This document shows positions 1-10,126 of a stretch of 64,000 bases of DNA, in pieces. The DNA comes from Trinickia fusca (GTDB lineage: Bacteria > Pseudomonadota > Gammaproteobacteria > Burkholderiales > Burkholderiaceae). A model generated the notes under the pieces. It did not search any database and had not been told where the DNA came from. It worked only from the letters and a program-made list of their open reading frames with translations. Made by a program: the position numbers and the translations under genes. The stretch is taken from contig NZ_RBZV01000002.1 in NCBI RefSeq assembly GCF_003628145.1, positions 1 to 64,000 on the forward strand. Reading direction: 5' to 3'. Position 1 is the first letter of the stretch. Each line of letters opens with the position of its first letter.

Positions 1-3000
1 AATCGGTGGTTTCTCTCCGGTTGAGCGCGTTGGTGTGGCTGATGCGCTCACCCTGGGTGTCGTAGGTGTAGCTATCGGTGTCGCCACCCGGCCTGCTGAC
101 CTTGATCAGGCGGCCGGCCGTGTCGTACGTATTCGTCGTCACACGGCCGAGCTCGTCCGTCTGCGTGATCACTTCGCCGAAGATGTCGTAGCCGAATGTC
201 TTCTTGACGCCCCCCGCTTCGAACTGCGTCGTCGCGTAGCGGCTATCGCTGCTGTTGCCTGCCGTGCCGAACCCGGCCAGCCGCGTCTGCGTATTGAGGT
301 TGCCGTTGGCATCCTGGACGCCGGCCAAAAGACCCGACGCACCATAGTAGTAATTGGTGGTCGGCGTGACGGAGACGACCGTCCCGTCCTCCTGGGTCGC
401 GTGAGTCTGCGGCGCCGTCTTGCGGATCAGATGCCCGTTCGTATCGTAGGCCAGCGTCGTCGTATTCCCACGCCCATCGGTCTCGGAGACGATATCGCCG
501 AATGCGTCATAGGCCTGACTACGGTGGATGGCATCCTGCGCGTTGTCGGTCGACTTGTTGTTCAGGCCTGTCACGGTCCACGCGAGACGCCACGTGTTGC
601 TGCTACCGTCGGCGTTGATGGTCAGCGTTCCCTCATCGATGGAAAAGCCGTTCGATCCGGCCACCTTGTTGCCGTTTGCATCCAGTAGCGTGTAGGCATA
701 TTCCAGATTGAGTGCCCCTGTTGCCGGACGAAGCCCGGTGACATCCCATACGAAGTTTCCGTTGCCGTCCTTCACCAGTGCGACCGGCGTGTACGGTCCG
801 GTCGAACCGGCAGTGCGATACTGCAACGCCATCTGGGTGGCATTGGGCACGTTGGGTGGACTGAAGGTCACCGTTGGCGGCCGCTGGTCCGGTGTGTACG
901 CCGCGGCTTCGCCCGCATTGAATCCCAGTCTGAGTTGCCCATTGCTGCCGGCATTGACGATCGCGCCGTTCTTGTCCTTGACCTTGAAGCTGTAGGTCAC
1001 AAGGTAGGACTTCATCGGATCGGGCGCCACCGCGCTAGCATCCCAATTGAACTGCTGCCGGGTGGCATCCCAGCCGAGCGTGACGGTCGTTCCTGGTCCT
1101 CCGTTCACCGAATACGTCAGGTCCATGGTTGCCGAGCTGGCCGGCTGATTGTTGAACGTGACGTTCTCGGGGATGTTGGTCAACGAGGTCAATGCGGATG
1201 CCGACCCGGCAGGGTTGAACGTACCGCGCGCCTCGCTGAGCAGACTCCCGGCGTTCCAGCCGGTATAACTGGCGATCCTGTATTCATAGTCGCCGCTGAG
1301 ACCCGCGAGCGAGAATTGAAAGCAGCCAGTTGGGTAGGCGCCCAGGACACGAGTCGCCCACGCGCCCGACGGCATTTTCCGATAGCTGACCGTTAGCGAT
1401 TGTGCCGAAGGCGGCTGACCGAGGAACACCAAATTGCCATCGCTGGTCATGTACGACTGCCCGACACCCCCGATCGGCAGCGCATTTTGACTGATGCCCG
1501 GCCAGGACGGATTGGTGGTGTCGATCGTGCCGGTTTCGGCGTTCAGCACCGTGCCGTTTCCGTCGTGCGCGAAGTATTGGTAATCCCACCTGCCGGCCCC
1601 CCACCCGGACCAGTCGGTGACGTACCACCCGCTGATAACAGCGCCTGCGGCGGTCATCATGGGCGACAGGTAAAACGGCGTCCATGCCCCGTTCGAACCG
1701 GCCGGGCGTCGCATGGCCAGGATCCGGGCCGTCGAAGGAGACTGCCCCTGAATCTGGAGAAGTGACGGCATTCCCCCGCTCCCCGACATGCTGCCGTGCT
1801 GCCCGTTGCCAGCCCTAGGGGGTGAAGGATGTGTGATGCCCTGCGTTACAGCAATAAGGCGTCGACCTCCACCAGGAACATCCTGAAATACCTGAAGCGG
1901 AAATGGCTGGCCATCAGGATCGAAAGGATCGAAAGGACCGGAATATGGGCCGGACATTGGGTCGGGATAGGACCAGGTAAAAGCGGTTTGATTCCAGTGA
2001 CAGGGACCCAAAACGTCCCTTCCCCCAACGGCGAAATGGAGGTTGCCCGTGCCATAGCGCAACCCGGCTGGAACCGAAACGTTGTACGTTTCCGCCGTTA
2101 CAAGCGGCACCCTGAAATTCTCGTTCCGACCAGCTGGCCAAAATGTATAGGTATACGAAAACGTAGCTGATATACCTAGTCCGGTACCACTGATAGCAAC
2201 CCCGCCCCGCACAGAAGGATCAGGCAGTGCCGACGACTGCGCCGCGTCCGCCGCGGTGGGTCCGACCAGCACCTGCCCGACCGTATAGTTGGTGCCGGCC
2301 TGCTGTGTCAGAAACCGCTGGACCACCCCCATGCTCTGCGCGCTTTGCATGGTCGGCTGATAGGTGTCGGTCAACCGGTTGTTCGCGTCGTACACGCTCG
2401 CCGTCATGTGAACACCGCCGGCCGCAATCGCTGCGGCCACAACAGGATCGCTCGACGCGCCTTGCGTCAAACTGGTCTGCATGATCTGATCGAGCGTCAT
2501 GCCGGACAGATCGGCACCGGCCGACTCGATCAACATCGTCGCGTTGCCGTTCTTGTCGTACAGGTAGACCTTGGTCGCCCCGTTTCCTGAGTTGGTTTTC
2601 CAGAGACGCCCCAGGCTGTCGTACTGATCGAATTCGGTATAGCTTCCGTTGAGGCCCTTGCCCGTGATTTCGCCGTGGGCGTTGTAGCGGATGTTGTGCG
2701 TGACGCTGTTGATCCATCCCTGCGCAGGGTCGCCGTTCTTCGCCGATCGCGCCTGACGGGAGATTTCTCGATTGGCCGCATCGTATCCAATCACGGTCGA
2801 ATCGAGCGTTGCGTTGCCGTTGGCGTCAAGGCCATACACGTCCACTTCGGTCGTATTGCCCACCGCGTCGGTCTTGTACTGGTAAGACCCGGCGACTCCC
2901 TGCGTGAATTGGCCGGTCCGATAGCCCGCTGCGTTATGGGTAAATTGCGTGACCCGGTCGCCCGTGCTGACCTTGCCGCGCGCGATTGATTCCGTCACGT

Positions 3001-6000
3001 TGCCCAGTCCGTCATAGACGGTGTCGGTCGTTGGCCGCACCAGCGCACCTTCGAAATCCGTGAAGGCAGCCCCCTTCTTCTCGATCTGACGGCCCATCGC
3101 GTCGAACGTCCAGTCCGTCACGTCACCGTTCGCCTCGGTTTTTTCGATGACGTTGCCCAAGCCGTCGTAAACGTAACGCGTCGTCGCCGCACCCGTCGTT
3201 TGAGTCAGGCCGCCGTTGCCGTCGATCGTTGCGCTCTGTACCGCCAGCCTGCTTTGCGTCAGCAAACGGCCGAGATGATCGTAGGTGGAGTCGGTAATCC
3301 GGTCGCTCGTACTGGACCCAACGTTCGCGATCAGCTGGCTGACGGCCGTGGTTGCATCAACCACGAGGGAGAGCCGGTTCGCATAATCACGCTCTTCGGT
3401 CGTATTGCCGTTCTGATCGAGGGTCCATACCGTCAGATCGTTGTTCGCGTCGACCTGCGCGATTTTCTGTCCCAGCGCGTTGTAGTACGAGCGCGTCGTA
3501 TTGCCCCGGCCATCGGTCTGCGCCACCACGTTGCCGAGCGCGTCGTACTGCCGCGACGTCGTGATGGTGGCAGCGACAAAGTAGTCGTAGTTCGTGCCGC
3601 CCGGCGGCCGCTCACCGTAGGCTACCCCCGTGACCTGCGTGCCGATCTGGCGATTGCCGGCATCGTACGTATAGGTGGTCTGGCGACAGGCCGCGCCGGC
3701 CGCCGGATTGGGAATCGTGCCGTCGGTGTTTGGCGCGACGGCATCGTCGTACACCTGTGCGCTGACCACATTGCTGGCCGCATCGTAGTTCCAGGTCGAC
3801 AGGGTGCCGACCGCGCTCAGCTCAGCTATTTTCCGGTTGGCCGCATCGTAGGCCCAGCGGCTGACGTTGCCGTTGGCGTCGGTCCATGAAGTCTTATTGC
3901 CTGCTGCGTCATAGGTCCAGTGCTGGGTCGGACTCACCGTGCGCGATCCCTGCGCATCCTGAATCGCAATGGCATCGCCCGTTTGCGTGATCAGGCGGTT
4001 GTCCGGGTCGTACGCATAGGTCGTGGTGCGCTGCTCGGGCAAGCCTGCCGCTTCGATCATTTGCGTACGGTTGCCGAACGCGTCGTAGCGATATGCGTTG
4101 ACGACGGACTTCTGCGCACCCGTACTGTCGCTCGACGTGACCGGCAAGGTTTCGCTCAGCAGCAGGCCGCGGTTGTCGTAGGTGCTGACGGTGACACCAC
4201 CCGTCTTGCCGGTATGACTGACGCGATTGCCGACGCCGTCGTAAGCGAACGACTCGGCATTGCCCTGGGCATCCGTGCTTTTGATCAGGCGAGCGTCCTG
4301 GTCATACTCGAACGTCGTGGTGGCGTCGCTCGTGCTGACGGTCAAGGTCGGCGGAGCCGAAATCGACAGCTTGCCGGCGACCGCTGTCGCATAGCGTGTC
4401 ACCAGACCCGGCTTGCCTGACGGGGCATAGGTCGTCTGCGTGGCATAACCGAGCGGATCGACCTGCAGAACGACACGGTTGTTGTGATCGAAATAGAAAT
4501 ATCCGGTGTGCCCGAGAGGATCAGTTACGGCAACGGCGTTGCCGAACGCGTCGTACTGCGTCGTCGTCACCGCGTACTGCGCGGGGGTCGTGGCGGTCGC
4601 AGCACTCAGAAGTACCGAGGTCGAGGTCTTTCTGCCGCAGGCGTCGAACTTCTGCGTGGTCGTGCCGCCTAGTGGATCGGTGGTCTTGGTGAGGTTGCCC
4701 GCTGCGTCATAGTCGTACCTGACCGTTGCAGACGCCGTCGCGCCGCTCCTCGTGGTCTTCTGGATCAAACGCCCCGCGGCGTCATAGGTGTTGAGCGTGA
4801 CGCAATGCGCAGCGCCCGATGTCGAGTCCCAGTTGACCGAGCCGATATATCGGGCATACGCGTCGGCAGCGGTTTTAACGGTGGCGTCGACGAACCGATA
4901 CTGGACGAGCTTCGCCACGTTGCCGGCAGCATCGACAATCTGCGCCGTGAGTGCCCCGGCAGCGTCCAGCGTAGCGATTCGCCGATTGGCCGTGTCATAC
5001 GCATACCGGGTCGTCCGGTCAGCTGCACCGGCGACGACCGACGACAGATTCGAACCGGCAGTCAGTGGCCCTTTCAGGCATGTCGCATAGTCGGTTCGCG
5101 ATGTCAGATTATTGTCTTTGTCGTAGACAAACTGACTGACCGCGCCCGCCGCATTCGCCGTATATTGCAGGCGATTGGCCGCATCGTACTGGTTGACGAC
5201 ATGCCCATCATGGGCTGCATCGGCAACACCTTGAAGGCAGGCTGCAATATTCTGCAACGTTGTGAACTGCTCGGCCGCCATCGCTTTAGCGTAGCTGATG
5301 CGCTCGAGCACATTGCCGTTGCCGTCGAAGTGCTGCTCGACCACCGCTCCGGTGGCATCCATCGCATACACCGCACGGCCCAGCGAATCGTAGGCAGTGC
5401 GAATGATCTGGTCATGCGCGGCATCCGCGACAGGTAACGGATGACTGTCGGACTTCTGCAACGCGGCGAGATCGCTCGCATTCAGCCGGTTCGCGTAGAC
5501 CGTGCGTTTCGTCGCATTGCCGTTGGCGTCGTATTCGTAGTGGACTACGCCGCCTGTCCCGTCGACAGTCCACGCTAGACGACCGTCGGCATCGTAACGC
5601 CGGATCTGGGTGATATCGGTGGCGGGATTGGCAACGAGCAGCGCCTGTACGTCGCCGATCGCCGGCGTCATGCTCAAGCCGGTCAGACTGACCGCCGTGG
5701 CATAAGCGGTGGTCTGCGCGACGTGTCCGGCCTGATCGTAGACCGTCTGCGTCACGTTGCCCATCGGGTCGATCGCAAACACCTGGCGGTCGTTCGCGTC
5801 GTAGACGTAACGGGTCGTGTTGCCATCCGGATCAGTGACGCTGACTGCGTTGCCGTTCTTGTCGTACGTCGTGCGCGTAGTCAGGTTCAGGCCACTGGAA
5901 TCGACATGCTGCTCGATGCGACGGCCGAGAATGTCATAGACATACTGCGTGACAATCCCCGTCGGACTGGTCACCGTAAGCGTCTTGCCGCGTGAGTCGT

Positions 6001-9000
6001 AGCTGTACTGCGTGACAAGATTCAAGCCGCCCGGATCGACCGTCTGACTGACCTGCTGCCCCTTCGCGTCATAACGGATCTGCGTCACCGTTCCGTTTGG
6101 ATCGGTGGTGGTGATCCGCTGCCCTTTCGCATCGTATTGATACGACGTAGTCAGGTTCAGTCCATTCGGATCGACCCGTTGCTGAAGCAGCCGATTGGCG
6201 GCGTCGTAACTGTAGATGACCGTGTTGCCGTTCGCATCCGTCGTCTGAATCAGCCGGTTGGCAGCGTCATACTGGCTCGCGGTCTGCGTGAGCGGCGTAC
6301 GGGTCTGGATCAGGTTACCGTTGCTGTCGTACGCAAAGCTGGTCACGTTGCCCAGCCCATCCTTGACGCTGGTTGTCTGGCCGTTGCGCGTGTGCACCGT
6401 CGTGATCGACACGCCGCCGGGCGATGTCACCGTCACACTGCGGCCAGCCGTGTCATAGGTGTAGGTGGTCGTCCCGGATGCGTCGGTGGTGCTGAGCACG
6501 CGGCTAAAGGCGTCGTATGTCGTCGAGCGCTGTGCATTGACCGGGTCCACGGTCTGGATGACGCGACCCAGGCGGTCGTAACGCTGGGTCCGTACATTGC
6601 CGTTCGCATCGACCGAGCGGATCGCACGGCCAAACGCGTCGTACTGCGTCGATGCGGCAGCGGCGATGCCCAGCGGATCGGCTACCGTACCCGTCTGCAA
6701 ACCGCGGCGGTCGTAGCTGAAGGTCTGCGTCAATGCCTGCGCGGCATCGATTGCGGTATGGCTCGACACGACGTCGCCGAATGCGTCGTAGGTGTTCGAA
6801 TTCACGTTGCCCAACGCATCGGTCGTCGTCGCGACGAGGCCGGTAGCCGTATAGGTTATCGAGGTATGACTATCGAGCACCGGATTGCGAATCGTATCGA
6901 GTGCGTTGATCAACGCCCCATTCGCCAGCCCACCGGTCAAGCCGGTGATGGCAATACGCGTGCCGTATTTCACCGTACCAGTCAGTTGTCCTAACGCGTC
7001 GTACTGGCGCTCCTGCACTTCGCCAAGCGCATTGACCGTCTGCGTCAACCGGCCGTCCTGATCGTAGTAGAACAGGGTCGTGTTGCCGTTCGGATCCGTT
7101 GCACCGGTACGTCTGCCCGCCGCGTCGTAGGTATACGTGGTGCCGTACTGTGTCCAGATCGCGTTGATCTGATCGGCTGTGAGGCCGTCCTTGAGCAGCG
7201 CCGCCCCCTGGGCAGATAACTCGCCGGTCAAACGCCCCTGCAAGTCATAGCGGTTCGTCAGTGTGCGCTGATCGGCCGTACCGGCCGCGCGGTTGGTGGA
7301 TATCAGGTTGCCGATGCTGTCGTAGCTGTATGCCGTTGTCGTTCCTTCCGCATCGACGCTCGTTGCCCGCTGGTTCAGCGCCGTATAGGTATAGCTGACG
7401 ACCTGATCTGCTGCACTCGATACCGGCCGCAACGACGCAACCGTAGCGCCTGCTTGCGCGGTCACTGCCGTCGCATAGCGAATGCTCTGCGCGAGATTAC
7501 CGGCGCTGTCGTAGAGGCTTTCCGTCAGAAAGCCCTCACCGTCGATCTGCCCAGTGACCTGTCCGCGGCTGTTGTAAAGGGTATAGCTGTAAATGTCGGC
7601 CGCATCGGCCGACGGCATCAGCGCAGCGAGATTCGCGCTGGCGCGTAGTGACGCATCGGTCTGATGGGCATAGGCGATGCGCTCGACCTGGCGCCCCGAC
7701 GCGTCATATCGATATTCGACGAGATAGCCTTCGCCATCGAGCGTGCCGCGCAACAGACCATCTTCATCGTAGAAATTCCGGGCAATCCGATCCTGTGCAG
7801 ACGGCGTCGGTGTAGCACCGGCCATGGTCGGGTTGTCTCCCAGGCTGACGAGATTGACCGGCGTCGCATAACGAATCACCGACACGATCCGCGATGCACC
7901 GTCGTACACCGTTTGCGTCACCCCGCCAGCGGCGCCGATCGTGATGGCAAGCCGGCCGGACGCGTCGTAAATGTTTCGCGTGACGTGGTCCGATGGGCTG
8001 GATGCGGGTCTGATCGACGCGAGCGTCACATTGGCGGGATTGCCATTTGCATCGAGCAGACTGGCCAGATTCGACGCGCTAACCGATGTGTCGTAGGCGA
8101 TCGTCTCCGTGACCGCATTGTTCTGGTCGTAGCGTGTCTCGGTCAGTGCGCCGGTGCCGTCGATGTCGGCCACCTTGCGTCCGGCATCGTCGTAGAGCAG
8201 GTAATGACGCCCCCCCGTCGGGTCCTGCGTCATCCGCAGCCGGTCATCCGCGTCGTACGTATAGGTTGTCTGCCCGAGCACGTGAGCCGCAGCATCGGTC
8301 TGAACCTGGCTGATCAGCAGCCCATCATTGTCGTAGGCCGATATCGTCGTCAGCCCGTTGGCCAGCGCGACGACGGTCTTGTTGTGCGCGTCGTCGTACT
8401 GCGTGAGCGTGGTGTGCCTGAGTGCGTCGGTCGTGCTGAGCACACGCCCCAGACCATCGTAGAGAACCTGCGTCGTGTTCCCTTGTGCGTCGATCGTGGT
8501 CAGCAGACGGCCGGCCTGATCGTGGACATATTGCGTCTTCGCCTGCTTGCCGTCCTGAATGCCGTTACCCTGCGCATCGACGCTCGCATAGGTGGTCTGA
8601 CTCGCGAGCAAGCCACGCAAATCGTACGTCATGTCGACCCGCGAGCCCTGCGTCATGTCGGCCTTTGCCTGCCACGACTGCATTTGCGCGAGCGTCGGAG
8701 CGTCCGTGGGGCTCAGGGCAGCAAGCGAATAGGCGCTGCTACCGCCGTATTGAATGATCGACGTACGCTCGCCAGTGCCGTTGTAGCGATACTCGGAGAC
8801 TCGGCCTTCGGGACTGATCGTAAAGCGCAATAACCCCTGATCGTCGTAGACGTTGCGCGTCGTCAGGGGTTGTTGAGGCGCCGTGGTGCCGTTGGCCGGG
8901 GTCAAATAGACCGTTTCCGTCAGGAGCCGATTGGACGCACTGAAGGTTCTTGTAATCGTGTTGCCGGAAGCATCCTGTTGCATGACCTGGTTGCCGTTGC

Positions 9001-10126
9001 CGTCGTACTGCATGGTGACGGCATGGCCGGATGCATCGACGATCTGCGTGACGTGTCCGCCGGTCCCATACGAAAACGTCGTCGTTTGCGCGACGCCTGC
9101 GACGGCCGGGCTGCTCAGTTGTGTCAGCCGCCCCTGCGCGTCGTAGCTATAGGTCGACTTCAATCCCAGGGCGTCGGTCACGGTCGTGCTTCGATTGACC
9201 GTATCGTAGTCGAAGCGGGTAACGTGCCCATCGCCGCTGGTCAGCGACGCGACGCGATAGTCGGTGCCGACCTGGACGTAGGTCAACGATTGCGTCGTGC
9301 CGTCGGACTGGGTCACCGAGGCGATCCGCTCACTACTGCCATCGTAGGTGTAGGTCGTCGTGTAGACGTGTGCTGCGGCACCGCTACCGTTCACCGGATT
9401 GAGCGTAACGGACGCACCGGTCAGCCGTTTCTGGCTGTCATACGCATAGTTCACGCCGGTGACGACGGTCCCGTCTTTCAGTTTCGTGCTGATCGACGTG
9501 ACGTTACCGCTGCCGTCGTAACCGAACGCGATCGATTCACCGCTGGCGTCGCCGATGCTCGCCAGTCGGTTCTGACTGTCGTAGCCATAGACGACCTTGT
9601 TGCCTGCGGGATCGGTCGTACTCAGCACCCGCCCGAGACCACCCGACTCATAGCTCTCGCTCACGTTGGACGTGCCATTCGTGAGAATCAGGCCATTCGT
9701 TGTCTTGTCGTAGCGGATCCGGTCGTTAGCGCCCGCCCCGTCGCTACTGACATACGTCCCACTGGCAACATCGAATGTGAAGGTGGTTTGTGCGCCGTCC
9801 GGACCCGTGCGCGTGATGCTGCTGCTGGTTGCGCCGATGGTGCCGTTGACCTGCAGGCGACACTGGGCTGCGCCGAAAATCCAGTCGCTTCCGCCATCGG
9901 CAAACTGACCCTGACTGTTGTAGGTACGCAGCACGCCAACCGGACCGCCGTGGGACGCCAGATAGTCGTCACGGCCCTGCAACACCAGGTTGCCCGTCGC
10001 GGCGTTCACGTAAGCGAGTTCCCCGTTGCGCCCGCCTGCGGCATTACCGGTTACCCCACGCTGTCCCAACAGGGACAGGGACGACAAAGACAGACCGCAT
10101 TGCTCACCCGTAACAATCGCTACCAT
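1..10126 (-). CDS. Giant RHS/YD-repeat protein, C-terminus beyond window
   Basis: One frame stays open from an ATG at 10126 to the left edge, giving 3,375 visible codons; I read it at both ends and checked 1800-2220 for stops. The start has an AAGGA site 8 bases upstream. The N-terminus (MVAIVTGEQCGLSL) has no signal peptide and resembles the start of very large RHS-like proteins of Burkholderia and Xanthomonas relatives. Residues about 40-120 form a non-repeat head (AYVNAATGNLVLQ, LRTYNSQGQF). Dozens of YD repeats (YDAxGR, YDxxGNxxxxTDxxGN) fill about residues 150-2590. A non-RHS section (about 2590-3180) follows, then YD repeats resume and run off the window. RHS repeats in known proteins build a beta-shell cocoon that often encloses a C-terminal toxin; that part cannot be seen here. 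Polymorphic toxin or surface protein is inference. Confidence 0.9.
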   Translation of the reverse strand, partial: MVAIVTGEQCGLSLSSLSLLGQRGVTGNAAGGRNGELAYVNAATGNLVLQGRDDYLASHGGPVGVLRTYNSQGQFADGGSDWIFGAAQCRLQVNGTIGATSSSITRTGPDGAQTTFTFDVASGTYVSSDGAGANDRIRYDKTTNGLILTNGTSNVSESYESGGLGRVLSTTDPAGNKVVYGYDSQNRLASIGDASGESIAFGYDGSGNVTSISTKLKDGTVVTGVNYAYDSQKRLTGASVTLNPVNGSGAAAHVYTTTYTYDGSSERIASVTQSDGTTQSLTYVQVGTDYRVASLTSGDGHVTRFDYDTVNRSTTVTDALGLKSTYSYDAQGRLTQLSSPAVAGVAQTTTFSYGTGGHVTQIVDASGHAVTMQYDGNGNQVMQQDASGNTITRTFSASNRLLTETVYLTPANGTTAPQQPLTTRNVYDDQGLLRFTISPEGRVSEYRYNGTGERTSIIQYGGSSAYSLAALSPTDAPTLAQMQSWQAKADMTQGSRVDMTYDLRGLLASQTTYASVDAQGNGIQDGKQAKTQYVHDQAGRLLTTIDAQGNTTQVLYDGLGRVLSTTDALRHTTLTQYDDAHNKTVVALANGLTTISAYDNDGLLISQVQTDAAAHVLGQTTYTYDADDRLRMTQDPTGGRHYLLYDDAGRKVADIDGTGALTETRYDQNNAVTETIAYDTSVSASNLASLLDANGNPANVTLASIRPASSPSDHVTRNIYDASGRLAITIGAAGGVTQTVYDGASRIVSVIRYATPVNLVSLGDNPTMAGATPTPSAQDRIARNFYDEDGLLRGTLDGEGYLVEYRYDASGRQVERIAYAHQTDASLRASANLAALMPSADAADIYSYTLYNSRGQVTGQIDGEGFLTESLYDSAGNLAQSIRYATAVTAQAGATVASLRPVSSAADQVVSYTYTALNQRATSVDAEGTTTAYSYDSIGNLISTNRAAGTADQRTLTNRYDLQGRLTGELSAQGAALLKDGLTADQINAIWTQYGTTYTYDAAGRRTGATDPNGNTTLFYYDQDGRLTQTVNALGEVQERQYDALGQLTGTVKYGTRIAITGLTGGLANGALINALDTIRNPVLDSHTSITYTATGLVATTTDALGNVNSNTYDAFGDVVSSHTAIDAAQALTQTFSYDRRGLQTGTVADPLGIAAAASTQYDAFGRAIRSVDANGNVRTQRYDRLGRVIQTVDPVNAQRSTTYDAFSRVLSTTDASGTTTYTYDTAGRSVTVTSPGGVSITTVHTRNGQTTSVKDGLGNVTSFAYDSNGNLIQTRTPLTQTASQYDAANRLIQTTDANGNTVIYSYDAANRLLQQRVDPNGLNLTTSYQYDAKGQRITTTDPNGTVTQIRYDAKGQQVSQTVDPGGLNLVTQYSYDSRGKTLTVTSPTGIVTQYVYDILGRRIEQHVDSSGLNLTTRTTYDKNGNAVSVTDPDGNTTRYVYDANDRQVFAIDPMGNVTQTVYDQAGHVAQTTAYATAVSLTGLSMTPAIGDVQALLVANPATDITQIRRYDADGRLAWTVDGTGGVVHYEYDANGNATKRTVYANRLNASDLAALQKSDSHPLPVADAAHDQIIRTAYDSLGRAVYAMDATGAVVEQHFDGNGNVLERISYAKAMAAEQFTTLQNIAACLQGVADAAHDGHVVNQYDAANRLQYTANAAGAVSQFVYDKDNNLTSRTDYATCLKGPLTAGSNLSSVVAGAADRTTRYAYDTANRRIATLDAAGALTAQIVDAAGNVAKLVQYRFVDATVKTAADAYARYIGSVNWDSTSGAAHCVTLNTYDAAGRLIQKTTRSGATASATVRYDYDAAGNLTKTTDPLGGTTTQKFDACGRKTSTSVLLSAATATTPAQYAVTTTQYDAFGNAVAVTDPLGHTGYFYFDHNNRVVLQVDPLGYATQTTYAPSGKPGLVTRYATAVAGKLSISAPPTLTVSTSDATTTFEYDQDARLIKSTDAQGNAESFAYDGVGNRVSHTGKTGGVTVSTYDNRGLLLSETLPVTSSDSTGAQKSVVNAYRYDAFGNRTQMIEAAGLPEQRTTTYAYDPDNRLITQTGDAIAIQDAQGSRTVSPTQHWTYDAAGNKTSWTDANGNVSRWAYDAANRKIAELSAVGTLSTWNYDAASNVVSAQVYDDAVAPNTDGTIPNPAAGAACRQTTYTYDAGNRQIGTQVTGVAYGERPPGGTNYDYFVAATITTSRQYDALGNVVAQTDGRGNTTRSYYNALGQKIAQVDANNDLTVWTLDQNGNTTEERDYANRLSLVVDATTAVSQLIANVGSSTSDRITDSTYDHLGRLLTQSRLAVQSATIDGNGGLTQTTGAATTRYVYDGLGNVIEKTEANGDVTDWTFDAMGRQIEKKGAAFTDFEGALVRPTTDTVYDGLGNVTESIARGKVSTGDRVTQFTHNAAGYRTGQFTQGVAGSYQYKTDAVGNTTEVDVYGLDANGNATLDSTVIGYDAANREISRQARSAKNGDPAQGWINSVTHNIRYNAHGEITGKGLNGSYTEFDQYDSLGRLWKTNSGNGATKVYLYDKNGNATMLIESAGADLSGMTLDQIMQTSLTQGASSDPVVAAAIAAGGVHMTASVYDANNRLTDTYQPTMQSAQSMGVVQRFLTQQAGTNYTVGQVLVGPTAADAAQSSALPDPSVRGGVAISGTGLGISATFSYTYTFWPAGRNENFRVPLVTAETYNVSVPAGLRYGTGNLHFAVGGRDVLGPCHWNQTAFTWSYPDPMSGPYSGPFDPFDPDGQPFPLQVFQDVPGGGRRLIAVTQGITHPSPPRAGNGQHGSMSGSGGMPSLLQIQGQSPSTARILAMRRPAGSNGAWTPFYLSPMMTAAGAVISGWYVTDWSGWGAGRWDYQYFAHDGNGTVLNAETGTIDTTNPSWPGISQNALPIGGVGQSYMTSDGNLVFLGQPPSAQSLTVSYRKMPSGAWATRVLGAYPTGCFQFSLAGLSGDYEYRIASYTGWNAGSLLSEARGTFNPAGSASALTSLTNIPENVTFNNQPASSATMDLTYSVNGGPGTTVTLGWDATRQQFNWDASAVAPDPMKSYLVTYSFKVKDKNGAIVNAGSNGQLRLGFNAGEAAAYTPDQRPPTVTFSPPNVPNATQMALQYRTAGSTGPYTPVALVKDGNGNFVWDVTGLRPATGALNLEYAYTLLDANGNKVAGSNGFSIDEGTLTINADGSSNTWRLAWTVTGLNNKSTDNAQDAIHRSQAYDAFGDIVSETDGRGNTTTLAYDTNGHLIRKTAPQTHATQEDGTVVSVTPTTNYYYGASGLLAGVQDANGNLNTQTRLAGFGTAGNSSDSRYATTQFEAGGVKKTFGYDIFGEVITQTDELGRVTTNTYDTAGRLIKVSRPGGDTDSYTYDTQGERISHTNALNRRETTD
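640..1400 (-). repeat. Three tandem beta-rich domains inside the RHS protein
   Basis: Within the RHS frame, residues about 2909-2972, 2998-3068 and 3094-3162 share one pattern: small hydrophobic start, a LxY strand, a Gly-rich turn, then F/W-containing strands and a YxxxY segment. The last two copies are clearest: MDLTYSVNGG...FNWDAS...YSFKVKDKNG and MALQYRTAGS...FVWDVT...YAYTLLDANG. The first copy is weaker. They look like fibronectin- or CBM-like beta sandwiches used as spacers or binding modules. The fold is inferred from sequence pattern only. Confidence 0.55.
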
